Made by a program: the position numbers and the translations under genes. The notes beneath the pieces are model-generated. The model saw only the letters and a list, made by a program, of their open reading frames with translations, ran no database searches and was not told the origin of the DNA. From Octadecabacter temperatus (GTDB lineage Bacteria; Pseudomonadota; Alphaproteobacteria; Rhodobacterales; Rhodobacteraceae), in assembly GCF_001187845.1 (NCBI RefSeq), contig NZ_CP012160.1:2418001-2482000 (forward strand): a stretch of DNA of 64,000 bases, read 5' to 3'. Below, piece after piece: positions 52,655-62,512 of the stretch; positions within the stretch are counted from its first letter, which is position 1, and each line of letters opens with the position of its first letter.

Positions 52655-53278
52655 TCACCCGCCGTATTTGTCCAAGAACGCCTCTGCCGTCATGGCCCTA
52701 AAATCCTTAAGTGCGCCGTGCAGCGCATCATGGTCCCAATCCCACCACGCCAACGCAATGAGGCGGTCCGCAATGTTGCGTGGTTGGCGCAACCGCAACG
52801 GCTTGGCGGGCGTACCAGCGACGATTGTGTAGGGATCGACGTCCCGAGTGACCACGGCCCCCGCCGCGACGACCGCGCCGTCACCCAATGTCACCTCGGG
52901 CTTGATCATGGCACCTGCACCAATCCATGTGTCGTGTCCGATATGGGCAATGCGGGATTGGCGATGGGCAAAAAACGCTTCGTCCCGCGTTGTATCATCC
53001 CAGTAATCCGCCGATCGATAAAGGAAATGGTGACAGGCGGCGGTGTCGAGGGGATGATCCGTAGCACCGATCCGGCTGAACGCCGCGATGTTGGCGAATT
53101 TGCCAATCTGCGCGTTTGCGATGTCGGCATAACGGTCGCAGTAGGAATAGTCCCCGAAGGTCGCGTTATTCAGGCGACTACCACGCCCGATTTCAACGTA
53201 GGCGCCAAACGTGCTGTCGGCGATGTCGCAATCGGGGTGGATGAAGGGGTCGTCAGCACTCAGTCTTGGCATAATCAA
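52655..53278 (-). CDS. phosphonate-locus hexapeptide-repeat acyltransferase
   Basis: 207 residues. Left-handed beta-helix hexapeptides run through most of the chain (IADSTFGAYVEIGRGSRL, WIGAGAMIKPEVTLGDGAVV, AAGAVVTRDVDPYTIVAGTP), with the active-site His in IAHIGHDTW near 117. This fits the hexapeptide transferases regularly found beside phn genes, which probably acetylate an aminophosphonate as PhnO does elsewhere. Start overlaps the SDR stop by 4 bp; end of the phnCDEE transcription unit. Confidence 0.82.
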   Translation of the reverse strand: MIMPRLSADDPFIHPDCDIADSTFGAYVEIGRGSRLNNATFGDYSYCDRYADIANAQIGKFANIAAFSRIGATDHPLDTAACHHFLYRSADYWDDTTRDEAFFAHRQSRIAHIGHDTWIGAGAMIKPEVTLGDGAVVAAGAVVTRDVDPYTIVAGTPAKPLRLRQPRNIADRLIALAWWDWDHDALHGALKDFRAMTAEAFLDKYGG

Positions 53279-53922
53279 AAGTCTCTTTCTTCGCCGGTAA
53301 AGCGGAAGAACTTACCCGTTTCAGCAAGGGTCAGCCCTGCGGAAATATCAAGTATGCCTGCCGCGACCACATCTGGGTCTTCTTCTGCATCCATCCCACC
53401 CATGTCCGTGCGCACCCAACCCGGATCCACAACGACGACCGGGATCCCATCGGGTTCCAGCATTGTTGCAAGGCCTTGCATCACTTTGTTCAGCGCGGAC
53501 TTTGAGGCGCGGTAGGCGATTTGTGTCGGCTTGCGATACCCCATCCAAGCCATCTGGGACGACACTGTCAAAATCTTAGGGACCCGACTTTCGCACAGAC
53601 GTGGCAGTACCGCTTGGGCCACGGCCAAAGGAGCCATCGTGTTGACCGCCAAGGTATGGGTAAATCCGCCCCAATCCATATTTAGCGGCGTTTGTTGATC
53701 GGGGTCCGGCCCTATGATGCCCGCATTGTTGATGAGCACATCAACTTGCGGGATATCTGCCAATTGCGCGGCGATGCGAGCCGGATCATCCAAGGTCAGC
53801 GGCATTGTTCCGTCCCGCCCGTCACGCGTCGTACCAATGACGGTATGTCCGCGCGCCGTGGCCCCCGCCGCCAATGCAGCACCGATGCCTCGGTTCACGC
53901 CTGTAATCAGATAGGTCGTCAT
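53275..53922 (-). CDS. short-chain dehydrogenase in the phosphonate transport operon
   Basis: 215 residues, classical SDR: LITGVNRGIGAALAAG cofactor loop, NNAGIIG near 66, catalytic Ser/Tyr/Lys with YRASKSALN near 139. NAD(P)H preference not clear. It overlaps phnE2 and the hexapeptide transferase by 4 bp each, so it belongs to the transporter operon. Its substrate may be an oxidised phosphonate or aldehyde; no SDR is standard in phn operons. Confidence 0.82.
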   Translation of the reverse strand: MTTYLITGVNRGIGAALAAGATARGHTVIGTTRDGRDGTMPLTLDDPARIAAQLADIPQVDVLINNAGIIGPDPDQQTPLNMDWGGFTHTLAVNTMAPLAVAQAVLPRLCESRVPKILTVSSQMAWMGYRKPTQIAYRASKSALNKVMQGLATMLEPDGIPVVVVDPGWVRTDMGGMDAEEDPDVVAAGILDISAGLTLAETGKFFRFTGEERDF

Positions 53923-55235
53923 CCGTCTTTGGCTCCGATCAGTTTCCCGCGCAACCAGCCAGACAGCCAGTCCATCAACATGACCATCATGATGATCAGA
54001 ACAATGTAATAGGCGACTTCTTCCCAGTCCTTTTGGGTCTGGATCGCTTGCGTCAACATCAGGCCAATCCCGCCTCCCGTGATCGCGCCGATGATCGTCG
54101 CGGAACGGGTGTTGGACTCGAGGAAATAGAGAACCTGCGCCAACAGAATCGGCACGACCTGCGGAATAACCCCGAACCGATACCGTTGAAAGGGTTTGGC
54201 TCCCGTCGATGTCACGCCCTCGATCTGTTTGTCATCAACGTTTTCAAGCGCCTCAGAAAACGTCTTACCGAAGGTGCCTGTGTCGGTTATCAAAATCGCC
54301 AAAGCACCCGTCAATGGCCCCGGTCCGAACGCCCGTGCCAGAACCACTGTCCAGATCAGCGCATCCACGCCGCGCACGAAATCAAATAGGCGGCGGGTGG
54401 CGGCACGCAACAACAGGATTGGGGTAAATCGTTTGGCGGCGAGAAACGCCAGCGGCAGCGCGATCATCGCCGCCCCCATCGTCCCAAGGAACGCCATCAG
54501 GATCGTTTCACCAAGCGCCCAAGCGATATCCTTGTGCCGCCACATTTTGTTGTGCCAAAAGTCCGAAACAGCGCCACTGATATTGCCACGGTCAGGGTCA
54601 ATCTGTGCGCCGAACACGATCTGCCCAACACCAACCCCATGAAAGGGGCTGTCGAGTGTAAACCAGAACAATTCCCACCCCGCGAAATAGTTGAAGACTT
54701 CGGTTCTAGACCCTGTCAGCGTGATACGACCCTCGGGCGTGGTGATCGCGACACGGCGGTCGGATGCGTTGATCCAATCGGGCAGCTGGGACGGTAGATT
54801 GGTTGTGATGGTGCGGCCCTCGGCCTGCGCCTCGATCAGCCCAAAGCCCGGAATGTCCACTTCTGTGCGGTTGTCAGGCAAGAAACGCACAACCGTTTCG
54901 CCACCCAGATCAACTGTGACTACGTCCGTGCCGCTGACCCAAACGGGGCGTTCACCTTCAGGGTATTCTCCCTTGCGCTCGCCCTCGACCGCATAAGAAA
55001 ATTCACCGTTCCGGTTGTCGCGGGTGACGTGAACCTTGTGCGACCAGATGTCAGAGGTCAGTGTGCGCGCATTGTCCATATTGGCGCGCTGGACCAAACT
55101 CGGCACGTCAAAGGCAAAGAAGATATAAGTGAAGTAGACCAAGATCAGCGCAGGCAGGCCAAAGGCGAATAGACGCTTTCGGCGAAACAGACCTTCGGCA
55201 AGCGCCTTGGTGGTTTGGATGTCTAGGGACGTCAT
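53919..55235 (-). CDS. phnE: phosphonate ABC transporter permease, long form
   Basis: 438 residues. First helix at about 25-42, then a periplasmic region of about 200 residues (43-230), then the usual PhnE permease domain: DIAWALGETILMAFLGTMGA near 240, DKQIEGVTSTGAKPFQRYRF near 335 (the EAA-like coupling loop) and SATIIGAITGGGIGLML near 385. The long periplasmic section distinguishes it from the other permease. Works with PhnC, PhnD and the other PhnE. Overlaps both neighbours by 4 bp. Confidence 0.9.
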   Translation of the reverse strand: MTSLDIQTTKALAEGLFRRKRLFAFGLPALILVYFTYIFFAFDVPSLVQRANMDNARTLTSDIWSHKVHVTRDNRNGEFSYAVEGERKGEYPEGERPVWVSGTDVVTVDLGGETVVRFLPDNRTEVDIPGFGLIEAQAEGRTITTNLPSQLPDWINASDRRVAITTPEGRITLTGSRTEVFNYFAGWELFWFTLDSPFHGVGVGQIVFGAQIDPDRGNISGAVSDFWHNKMWRHKDIAWALGETILMAFLGTMGAAMIALPLAFLAAKRFTPILLLRAATRRLFDFVRGVDALIWTVVLARAFGPGPLTGALAILITDTGTFGKTFSEALENVDDKQIEGVTSTGAKPFQRYRFGVIPQVVPILLAQVLYFLESNTRSATIIGAITGGGIGLMLTQAIQTQKDWEEVAYYIVLIIMMVMLMDWLSGWLRGKLIGAKDG

Positions 55236-56104
55236 TGGGCCTGTCCTTCGGTCAAACGGTTACGGTAGCTGCTTGAGACTTGGTCAAAGAACACGATCGT
55301 GCCAAACAACAGAATGAAGATCGCTGCGGCCTCATCAAAGCGGCCAGGTCCCCAAGCCATCGCATTGCGCAGCTCGTACCCAAGGCCACCCGCGCCAACA
55401 AAGCCTAAGATCGCCGAGGCTCGGATGTTGATTTCAAACCGAAGCAGCGTGTAGCTGACGTAGTTTGGCGCGACCTGCGGCAACACGCCCAGCATCATCC
55501 GCTGGGTCCATGTGGCCCCTGTTGAGGCCAAGCCTTCGACGGGCTTGAGGTCAGCATTTTCGGCAACCTCGGAAAACATCTTGGCCAATGCACCAGCGGT
55601 GTGCAGTGCAATTGCGATCATCGCAGGTACGGGCCCACCGCCCAGAATAAAGATCAACACAAGCGCGATCACGATCTCGGGGATCGCCCGCAGAATATCA
55701 GAGAAGCGGCGGAAAACGGGGATCAGCGACGGCCATTTGGCAAGGCCCCGTGTTCCTAATAGCGACAGGATCAACCCGCCCGCAGCGCCGATAATTGTGG
55801 ACACCGCTGCGATATTGATCGTTTCGACCAAGGCGGGGAAAAATTTGGCAATCAGTCCTGGCAGATCGGCGCGCTTTTCCCACGCTTCGGCCAGCACTTC
55901 GCTGGGGTAGTCCCCGATTTGGTGCAGCCCTTCCCAGAACCCACCAGCATTGCGATCATCTGCAACGTTAAAGCCGGACACCATCAAGACTACAAACAGC
56001 AATAAAGCCAAGCCACTATAGAGCCTGCGTCGCCCGACCTGCTCAAGGTAACTTTTGCGAATATCACCGACGCTTGGCGCGCCTGCTGTGTCAGCTGTGG
56101 TCAT
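55232..56104 (-). CDS. phnE: phosphonate ABC transporter permease
   Basis: 290 residues from ATG 56104 (GGGGGC before it); the longer frame passes through an intercistronic hairpin. Six helices; coupling loop ADLKPVEGLASTGATWTQRM near 185; RASAILGFVGAGGLGYELR near 230. Forms the channel with the second permease. Overlaps the downstream phnE by 4 bp; 66 bp after phnD with a stem-loop between. Confidence 0.92.
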   Translation of the reverse strand: MTTADTAGAPSVGDIRKSYLEQVGRRRLYSGLALLLFVVLMVSGFNVADDRNAGGFWEGLHQIGDYPSEVLAEAWEKRADLPGLIAKFFPALVETINIAAVSTIIGAAGGLILSLLGTRGLAKWPSLIPVFRRFSDILRAIPEIVIALVLIFILGGGPVPAMIAIALHTAGALAKMFSEVAENADLKPVEGLASTGATWTQRMMLGVLPQVAPNYVSYTLLRFEINIRASAILGFVGAGGLGYELRNAMAWGPGRFDEAAAIFILLFGTIVFFDQVSSSYRNRLTEGQAQ

Positions 56105-56123
56105 GATGCCCCCGCACAAAAAT

Positions 56124-56153
56124 ACCGGTCGCCCCAAAGCGAAGGCGACCGGT
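56124..56153 (-). terminator. attenuating hairpin between phnD and phnE
   Basis: Perfect 10-bp stem ACCGGTCGCC / GGCGACCGGT, 10-nt loop, followed on the minus strand by ATTTTTGTG. Within an operon it likely trims read-through so that PhnD exceeds the permeases. Confidence 0.7.
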
Positions 56154-56170
56154 GTCGTCATGGAAATATC

Positions 56171-57076
56171 TTAGTTGCCGATCACAGACTGACGTGCAGC
56201 AACGATGCTTTCGTATGTTTCGTGGGTCACTGGCACAAAGCCAAGCGTTTCACCCGCAGCAACACCGTAAGCACAGTCCTGATCGCGCTCATAAAGAGTG
56301 TCGACCAGTTCGGTCATAGTCGCTTTAACGTCTTCTGGCAGGTCGGCGCGCAGAACGACCGGACCTTCTGGGATCACGTTGGAGATCCAGATCTGCTGAA
56401 GGTCGTTCATGTCGACAAGACCCGCATCAACCGCACGGCGCAGCGCACCGGAGTTGTAGCCGTCTTCCCATTCGCCCTGAGCGTCAGCCCAAGTAACGCC
56501 CGCGTCGATGTCACCATTTGACACGGCAATGATCGTCTGCTCATGTCCGCCAGTGAATTTCACTTCACCGAAATAGTCGCCAGATTCCATTGTCGCGCCA
56601 GTCGCCATCGGGATCTCGATGGATGGGATCAGGTAGCCGGATGTGGAGTTCGGGTCACCGAAACCAAAGACCTTGCCTTGAACGCCTTCAAGAGCCTCGA
56701 TGCCGCTGTCTACACGGGCAAAACCGATGGAGTGATAGCCGATAGAACCGTCGAGGTTCTGTTTAACCAGTACAGGCTCAACCGCCTCTGGGTTCTGCAG
56801 ATATGTGGCAGCGTAAGAGGACGCGCCGAGCCATGCCATGTCGATTGTGCCACCCAAAAGGCCCTGGATTACGCCGTTGTAGTCAGCAGGCGCGAACAAC
56901 TTTGTCTCAACGCCAAGCGCTTCGGTCGTGTAGTCCTGCAGGCAAGCGTAGTTGTTCATACGGTCCTGTGCGTTTTCGCCACCCAAGATTCCGATACGGA
57001 ATTCGGTGATTTCTTGTGCAAATGTAGGTGTGGCCAAGGCCGTAGTTGCCCAAGCGGCTGCGATAAACTTTTTCAT
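56171..57076 (-). CDS. phnD: phosphonate ABC transporter substrate-binding protein
   Basis: 301 residues from ATG 57076 (GGAGACACTG before it). Signal peptide MKKFIAAAWATTALATPTFA. PhnD motifs: FRIGILGGENAQDRM near 26, LFAPADYNGVIQGLLGGTID near 57, WLGASSYAATY near 80 and FGFGDPNSTSGYLIP near 131. It captures phosphonates (or phosphate-like esters) in the periplasm. Follows phnC by 49 bp and is transcribed from the same promoter. Confidence 0.94.
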   Translation of the reverse strand: MKKFIAAAWATTALATPTFAQEITEFRIGILGGENAQDRMNNYACLQDYTTEALGVETKLFAPADYNGVIQGLLGGTIDMAWLGASSYAATYLQNPEAVEPVLVKQNLDGSIGYHSIGFARVDSGIEALEGVQGKVFGFGDPNSTSGYLIPSIEIPMATGATMESGDYFGEVKFTGGHEQTIIAVSNGDIDAGVTWADAQGEWEDGYNSGALRRAVDAGLVDMNDLQQIWISNVIPEGPVVLRADLPEDVKATMTELVDTLYERDQDCAYGVAAGETLGFVPVTHETYESIVAARQSVIGN

Positions 57077-57125
57077 CAGTGTCTCCATGGAGGAATTAAG
57101 CGCCTGTTGACGCAGGTAAACTGGC

Positions 57126-57941
57126 TCAGGCGACGGCCTCGATTTTGGGCGCATCGGTTCTGTCCAGCGTTTCGATTTCAGTTGATGTAGCGGCTTCGGA
57201 AAAATCCGACCCTGCTCCATAAATTTCGCGTGCGGCATCTGTCGTCAGTTCCGCAGGATCGCCGTCAAACACGATACGGCCATCGCGCATGCCAATAACG
57301 CGGTCGCAATAGCGGCGCGCCGTATCCAATGTGTGCAAATTGGCTATGACCATGCGGCCATCTTCTTCGTGAATGTCGCGCAAGGACTGCATCACCACTT
57401 GCGCGTTCATTGGGTCGAGCGAGGCAATTGGTTCGTCTGCTAGAATAATCACGGGATCTTGCATGAGTGCGCGCGCAATCGCGACACGCTGTTGTTGACC
57501 ACCTGATAAAGCTTCGGCGCGTTTCGGTGCCTGTTCAGCGATGCCAAGTCGGTCCAGAATATCAATGGCTTTGTGGATATCGGACTGGGGGTACAGGTTG
57601 AACATCGTCGCGAAAGCCGAGCGGCGGTTCAACGTCCCGTGCAACACATTTGACACCACATCCATCCGCGGGACCAGATTGAACTGTTGAAAGATCATCG
57701 CGCAACGGGATTGCCATTGGCGCCGCGCGGCCCCGCGCATCGCCGTCACATCTTCACCCTGAAACAGAATTTCGCCATTTGACGCATCACTGAGGCGGTT
57801 CAGCATCCGCAGAAGAGTCGATTTGCCTGCGCCTGACCGCCCGATAATGCCAATCATTGCGGGTTCATCAATCTGGATATTTGCAGAATCCACGGCAATC
57901 TTGTCGCCAAACTGTTTTGTAAGCCCATTGATTCTTAGCAT
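57126..57941 (-). CDS. phnC: phosphonate ABC transporter ATPase
   Basis: 271 residues from ATG 57941 (GGGGGATGAC before it). Walker [15 protein letters not shown] near 31, [20 protein letters not shown] near 85 typical of PhnC, signature [16 protein letters not shown] near 145 and Walker [14 protein letters not shown] near 165. Powers phosphonate import. First gene of phnC-D-E-E-SDR-transferase; three evenly spaced half-sites upstream suggest PhoB control. Confidence 0.94.
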   Translation of the reverse strand: MLRINGLTKQFGDKIAVDSANIQIDEPAMIGIIGRSGAGKSTLLRMLNRLSDASNGEILFQGEDVTAMRGAARRQWQSRCAMIFQQFNLVPRMDVVSNVLHGTLNRRSAFATMFNLYPQSDIHKAIDILDRLGIAEQAPKRAEALSGGQQQRVAIARALMQDPVIILADEPIASLDPMNAQVVMQSLRDIHEEDGRMVIANLHTLDTARRYCDRVIGMRDGRIVFDGDPAELTTDAAREIYGAGSDFSEAATSTEIETLDRTDAPKIEAVA

Positions 57942-57989
57942 GTCATCCCCCGATGCGTTCTCGGAGTGGATAAGCTTGCAATTCAACAC

Positions 57990-58044
57990 TTGGGTGACAG
58001 TTTTGAATCAAATTGGTGACGGTTTCTTAAAGGTTACGTGACGG
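57990..58044 (-). promoter_or_regulatory. Pho-box array before phnC
   Basis: On the minus strand CCGTCAC (58044), CCGTCAC (58022) and CTGTCAC (58000) begin at exact 22-bp steps, two PhoB half-site lengths. The 11-mers in between are weak except for A-rich ends. 49 bp upstream of phnC. Resembles CTGTCAT-N4-CTGTCAT Pho boxes with alternate units degraded. Confidence 0.6.
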
Positions 58045-58166
58045 TCAGCTGGAGGCGGAAAAGTTCACGGCCTCATTCGACTCAGCGAAGTTTCCTTAGG
58101 AACGGTCGTGTGGATAAATTTGTCGTATACTTGTTACATTAACGTTTCTCAGGTTAGTGTGTTTCT

Positions 58167-58460
58167 ATGAGACGCTATGTTTTTCCTTTTTTGGCTACCA
58201 TTTCGTCCCTTCCCGCCGTCGCGTTTGCGCAAACTGCGGATGTAACATGTGATGACAGCGTACGGTTAGAACGGATGCTAAGCACTGTTATGCACGCCGA
58301 ACGCCGCGCCTTGGGATTACGTGGGCCAGAGACTTTGCTTGAGGTCTGGATCGACCCGCGCACACAGGATTGGACTTTGGTACAGACCTATACCAATGGC
58401 ACATCCTGCATCATTGCGATGGGCGAACATTGGGAAGAATTAACGCCTGCGCCCGCATAG
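58167..58460 (+). CDS. small secreted protein, 97 aa
   Basis: Not recognised. Signal peptide (MRRYVFPFLATISSLPAVAF then AQ). The mature 75 residues contain two cysteines (VTCDD and TSCIIA) that could pair, and end with GEHWEELTPAPA. Such small proteins with a WTLVQTY-type strand are frequent in Rhodobacterales but uncharacterised. Divergent from phnC; converges with the aldo/keto reductase. Confidence 0.65.
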   Translation: MRRYVFPFLATISSLPAVAFAQTADVTCDDSVRLERMLSTVMHAERRALGLRGPETLLEVWIDPRTQDWTLVQTYTNGTSCIIAMGEHWEELTPAPA

Positions 58461-58466
58461 ACGCGG

Positions 58467-59399
58467 CTAGGCTTCATCAAGGCGGTCGGTCGCAGGGGCT
58501 GGTGTTTGGCTAAGCGCCGTGATCCGTGCGTAGTCTTCACCACTCATTGATATCTGCGCCGCGGCCAGCGATGGCCGCAGTTGATCAACCGTTCGCGCGC
58601 TAATGATAGGACAGTTCACGCTTGGATGACGCGCGGCCCAAGCGACGGCAAGGGTCGCGGGGGCCATCTGCATCCGCGCGGCAAAGGCTGCAAAATCTTG
58701 TGCAGTTTTGTGCATCCACGGCTGACCATACCGCGCGGCATACCGGCTGTCTGTGGCAAGACGACCGTCCCCGCGACGGGTGTCTTTACCGGTCAACAGC
58801 CCCGCCCCAAGCGGTGAATAGGCGGCGACACCGATACCTTCGGACTTTGCCATCGGCAGCAATTCAACCTCAGCCTGACGTTTGACCAATGAATACATGG
58901 GCTGGATCATATCAATGCGGGTGCCCATCGCCGCAGCTACCCCCTGCGCCTTCACCACTTGCCAAGCTGCATAGTTTGACACGCCGATGTGGCGAATTTT
59001 TCCAACACGTTGCAACTGCGCGAGCGCGTCAAATGTTTCGCTCAATGGGGTATCAGGGTCAAAGCGGTGCAAATACAGCAGATCAATGCAATCCAGTTGA
59101 AGCCGTTTTTGAGATACGTCAAAACTCGCTTTGATGTTCTCCCTGCCCGCACCACCCGTATAGGCGACCTTGGTTGCCACAAAGATCGCGTCACGCTCTT
59201 TCTTGATGAACTGGCCCAACAGGGTCTCGGACGCGCCGCCTGTGTAAACATGCGCTGTGTCAAAATGGTTCACACCCGCCGCGCGACACGCGTCGTACAT
59301 CGCTCGGCTCGCCCCAGCATCGGCTGTTCTGCCAAATTGCATGGTTCCAAAACACAGTGGCGACAGCAGTTCCCCGCCATGCGTGCGAAGCTGCGTCAT
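58467..59399 (-). CDS. aldo/keto reductase
   Basis: 310 residues, AKR barrel. Catalytic tetrad readable as Asp and Tyr in FDTAHVYTGGASE (near 47-53), Lys in FVATKVAY near 77 and His in YLHRFDPDTPL near 110. NADPH-linked carbonyl reduction. Overlaps arsJ by 4 bp and so is the last gene of the ars operon; this family is not a standard ars component. Substrate unknown. Confidence 0.85.
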   Translation of the reverse strand: MTQLRTHGGELLSPLCFGTMQFGRTADAGASRAMYDACRAAGVNHFDTAHVYTGGASETLLGQFIKKERDAIFVATKVAYTGGAGRENIKASFDVSQKRLQLDCIDLLYLHRFDPDTPLSETFDALAQLQRVGKIRHIGVSNYAAWQVVKAQGVAAAMGTRIDMIQPMYSLVKRQAEVELLPMAKSEGIGVAAYSPLGAGLLTGKDTRRGDGRLATDSRYAARYGQPWMHKTAQDFAAFAARMQMAPATLAVAWAARHPSVNCPIISARTVDQLRPSLAAAQISMSGEDYARITALSQTPAPATDRLDEA

Positions 59400-60661
59400 G
59401 TCGCTTGTTCCTCGTCAGGTGTTAAAAAGCTCACCGCGACGGCGGATAATGCGACCATAACCGCGGCGATGCCAAGCATCAAAGGCAGACCGCCGATTTG
59501 ATAGCTTAGCCCAGATGCGAGCGTCCCGATCAAACGCCCCGCCGCGTTGGCCATGTAGTAGAACCCCACGTCCATTGTGACCCGTTCCGCCGATGTGAAG
59601 GACAGGATCAGAAACGAGTGGAGCGATGAGTTCACCGCAAACAGCGCACCAAACACCAACAGGCCCACAACCACGCTGAGCGTTAGCCAGTCTTGGGGAC
59701 CATTCGCAACCAAAGCCGCCACCGCCAGAACCGCTGGCACAAGCGCAAGCGCCCAAGCCCAACCGCGTGCCGCTGTGATCAGATCCGACGTAGGGCGCGA
59801 TTTGGCGCGCAGGATACGCGGCGCATTGGCCTGTACGAGCCCGTAAAGAATGACCCATACGGCCATAAACGTCCCGATCAGAAAGAACGCCGTGCGATTG
59901 CCTTCGGTCGTGCAATCAGACAAGACGGCGTAGAAATAGATCGGGATACCAACCACGAACCAGACATCGCGCGCGCCGAACAGGACCACCCGCGCCGCGC
60001 TGAGCCAATTGACGTTGGGCGATTTGGAAAAGACCTCTGTGAACTTCGCGTCCTTGCGGCCTTTGGGAAGACCGGCGGGCATAAACATTAACACGGCGAT
60101 CAGGATCACCGCCAAGACCGCCGCCATTCCAAGCACCGCACCAACAAAGCCCACCGATCCCAACAGCGCGGCCCCCAGTAGGAACCCCACACCCTTGACC
60201 ATGTTCTTGGACCCCGTCAGCAGGGCGACCCAGCGGAACAATCCCGCATCACCCGAAGGCGCCAACAGTTTGACCGCAGATTTAGATGACATCTTGGCCA
60301 GATCTTTGGCCACACCGCTGGCACCTTGCACCAACATCACAAACACCACAGACGCCCCGACGGCCCATGCGGGATCAAGCTGCGCCAATGCGATCAATGC
60401 GACAACTTGCAACCCAAGCCCCGCATAAAGCGTCGACGTCAACCCGAACCGCGCCGCGATCCATCCTGCGCAGAGGTTCGTCACTATGCCCGCGATCTCG
60501 TACAGCACAAATAAATAGGCCAGCTGCACGGGTGAAAAGCCAAGCGTATGAAAGTGCAACAGGACCAGCATCCGCAACGCCCCGTCCGTCAGCATGAACG
60601 CCCAATAGGCCGCTGTAACTGCGATGTAAGCCGATAGCCCCTCGGAGCGCGCTGTGGTCAC
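59396..60661 (-). CDS. arsJ: organoarsenical (1-arseno-3-phosphoglycerate) efflux permease
   Basis: 421 residues, MFS with about 12 helices. The N-terminus [20 protein letters not shown] and [13 protein letters not shown] match ArsJ closely, and the gene overlaps a GAPDH gene, the known ArsJ partner. GAPDH forms unstable 1-arseno-3-phosphoglycerate from arsenate and ArsJ exports it, giving arsenate resistance. The call rests on both family motifs and context. Confidence 0.92.
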   Translation of the reverse strand: MTTARSEGLSAYIAVTAAYWAFMLTDGALRMLVLLHFHTLGFSPVQLAYLFVLYEIAGIVTNLCAGWIAARFGLTSTLYAGLGLQVVALIALAQLDPAWAVGASVVFVMLVQGASGVAKDLAKMSSKSAVKLLAPSGDAGLFRWVALLTGSKNMVKGVGFLLGAALLGSVGFVGAVLGMAAVLAVILIAVLMFMPAGLPKGRKDAKFTEVFSKSPNVNWLSAARVVLFGARDVWFVVGIPIYFYAVLSDCTTEGNRTAFFLIGTFMAVWVILYGLVQANAPRILRAKSRPTSDLITAARGWAWALALVPAVLAVAALVANGPQDWLTLSVVVGLLVFGALFAVNSSLHSFLILSFTSAERVTMDVGFYYMANAAGRLIGTLASGLSYQIGGLPLMLGIAAVMVALSAVAVSFLTPDEEQAT

Positions 60662-61668
60662 AGACTGTCTCCAACCATGAACGCCACATCCACCAAGCGG
60701 TGTGCGTAGCCCATTTCATTATCGTACCACGCGTAGATTTTGACCTGTGTGCCGTTGATCACCATGGTCGATAGCGCATCCACAATGCTTGAACGTTCAT
60801 CATTGGTGTAATCCGTCGAAACCAACGGGCGTTCCTCATAGCCAAGAATGCCGGTCAGCTCACCCTCGGACGCGGCTTTGAAAAGGGCGTTCACCTCTTC
60901 CGGTGTCGTTTCGCGTTCTACTTCAAACACGCAATCTGTTAGTGACGCATTGAGCAGCGGCACCCGCACCGCATGGCCGTTTAGCCGCCCCGTCAGTTCT
61001 GGGTAGATCAGCGTGATCGCCGTCGCGCTGCCCGTCGTCGTCGGGATCAGAGAGTTCAGCGCCGAGCGCGCACGGCGCAAGTCCTTGGCGGGGCGATCCA
61101 CAATGGTCTGCGTGTTCGTCACATCGTGGATCGTAGTGATTGATCCGTGTTTGATCCGCAGATTTTCGTGGATCACCTTCACAACAGGGGCCAGACAGTT
61201 CGTCGTGCAACTGGCCGCCGTCACGATCTTATGGCGCTCCGCATCATAGATGTCGTGGTTGACACCCATCACGATATTCGCCGCATCGCCGTCTTTGACA
61301 GGGGCGGAAACGACGACCTTTTTTACACCCGCCTCAAAGTACGGGGCCAGCTTGGCTTCGGTTTTGAAAACGCCCGTACAGTCGATCACTACATCGACAC
61401 CTTCCAGCGGCAGATCTGCAATGTCACGCGTGCCGATGAACTGCAGACGGGTGCCGTCAATCGTGACACTGTCGTCGTCATGGGCAAACTCGGCGTCCCA
61501 GCGCCCGTGAACCGTATCAAATTCCAGCAGATGCGCGTGCATCTCAGGATCACCCACCGCGTCGTTGATCCATGCGATTTCCGCGCCCCCCTGCGCCACT
61601 TGGGCCAAAAGGGGCTTTAGGGCGAGTTTACCAATCCGGCCAAGGCCGTTCACAGCATATACGGTCAT
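60658..61668 (-). CDS. ArsJ-associated glyceraldehyde-3-phosphate dehydrogenase
   Basis: 336 residues from ATG 61668 (AAGGATAGCCTA before it). NAD fold start [17 protein letters not shown], active-site SCTTNCLAP with catalytic Cys near 154, and [12 protein letters not shown] near 177. It uses arsenate in place of phosphate on glyceraldehyde 3-phosphate. Position between arsRC and arsJ marks it as the arsenic-dedicated paralogue rather than the glycolytic gene. Confidence 0.93.
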   Translation of the reverse strand: MTVYAVNGLGRIGKLALKPLLAQVAQGGAEIAWINDAVGDPEMHAHLLEFDTVHGRWDAEFAHDDDSVTIDGTRLQFIGTRDIADLPLEGVDVVIDCTGVFKTEAKLAPYFEAGVKKVVVSAPVKDGDAANIVMGVNHDIYDAERHKIVTAASCTTNCLAPVVKVIHENLRIKHGSITTIHDVTNTQTIVDRPAKDLRRARSALNSLIPTTTGSATAITLIYPELTGRLNGHAVRVPLLNASLTDCVFEVERETTPEEVNALFKAASEGELTGILGYEERPLVSTDYTNDERSSIVDALSTMVINGTQVKIYAWYDNEMGYAHRLVDVAFMVGDSL

Positions 61669-61672
61669 TAGG

Positions 61673-62512
61673 CTATCCTTCGTTTTTAATTTGGCCGATG
61701 TCATCCACGGCTTTTTGCAGAGAAATACGATCAAGCGACGCAATCGGAAGGGCGGTGAACCCCGTCATGCGATTGCGCAACGCGCCATAGGTCTGACGGA
61801 ACGCGAGGCTTTTCTCTGCATCCGTGCCCTCGACCTTTACGGGGTCAGGCAGCCCCCAGTGGGCACTAATGGTCTGCCCCTGCCATGCGGGGCAATCTTC
61901 GTTGGCAGCCTGATCACAAACGGTGAATACAAAATCAAAGGCCAGCGCATCCTCGGTCTGAAATTCGCCGATGTTCTTTGCGCGCAAAGCTGACACGTCA
62001 TGGCCGTTGTGTGCCAACAAGTCCAAGGCGAAGGGGTTCAGGTCTAATTGGGGCTTGGTGCCTGCTGAGTAGACATTGAAGCGATCCGGGGCGAGGTCGC
62101 GCAGGATGGCTTCGGCAAAGATCGAGCGGGCGGAATTGCCAGTGCAGATGAACAAGACATTGAATTTTTGGTCGGTCATTTCAGGAGCCCTTGTCGAGGT
62201 ATCACTTGAAAATGGTGAACAAATTTCGGGTCGTCCCCGACAACAGTCGTGAATAAGGAACCCAATCGTCGCTTGCGTCGCCTCCATGTCCACCGCGTAG
62301 CGCAGCGATGTGCCGATGCGCTCTTGGCTGATCAGACCGGTTTGCATCAGAGCGGACACATAGCTGGAAAGCGTATTGGGCTTGAGGTCGAGAGCATTGG
62401 CGAGTTCCGTCGCAGGAACGCGATCAGGATAGCGCCGCATCAGCAGCCGGAACACAGCGAGCCGTTGCGGATAGCCAAGCGTTGAGAGGCGATCGGGAAT
62501 CAGTTTGTCCAT
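61673..62512 (-). CDS. fused ArsR-type regulator and arsenate reductase
   Basis: 279 residues. Residues 1-95 are an ArsR-like winged helix ([40 protein letters not shown]); a Cys-bearing linker ([11 protein letters not shown]) may hold arsenite. Residues 115-279 are a low-molecular-weight phosphatase-type arsenate reductase with P-loop [10 protein letters not shown] and [17 protein letters not shown]. So sensor and reductase are on one chain. Five bp upstream of the GAPDH gene. A candidate operator lies immediately before the start. Confidence 0.9.
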   Translation of the reverse strand: MDKLIPDRLSTLGYPQRLAVFRLLMRRYPDRVPATELANALDLKPNTLSSYVSALMQTGLISQERIGTSLRYAVDMEATQATIGFLIHDCCRGRPEICSPFSSDTSTRAPEMTDQKFNVLFICTGNSARSIFAEAILRDLAPDRFNVYSAGTKPQLDLNPFALDLLAHNGHDVSALRAKNIGEFQTEDALAFDFVFTVCDQAANEDCPAWQGQTISAHWGLPDPVKVEGTDAEKSLAFRQTYGALRNRMTGFTALPIASLDRISLQKAVDDIGQIKNEG

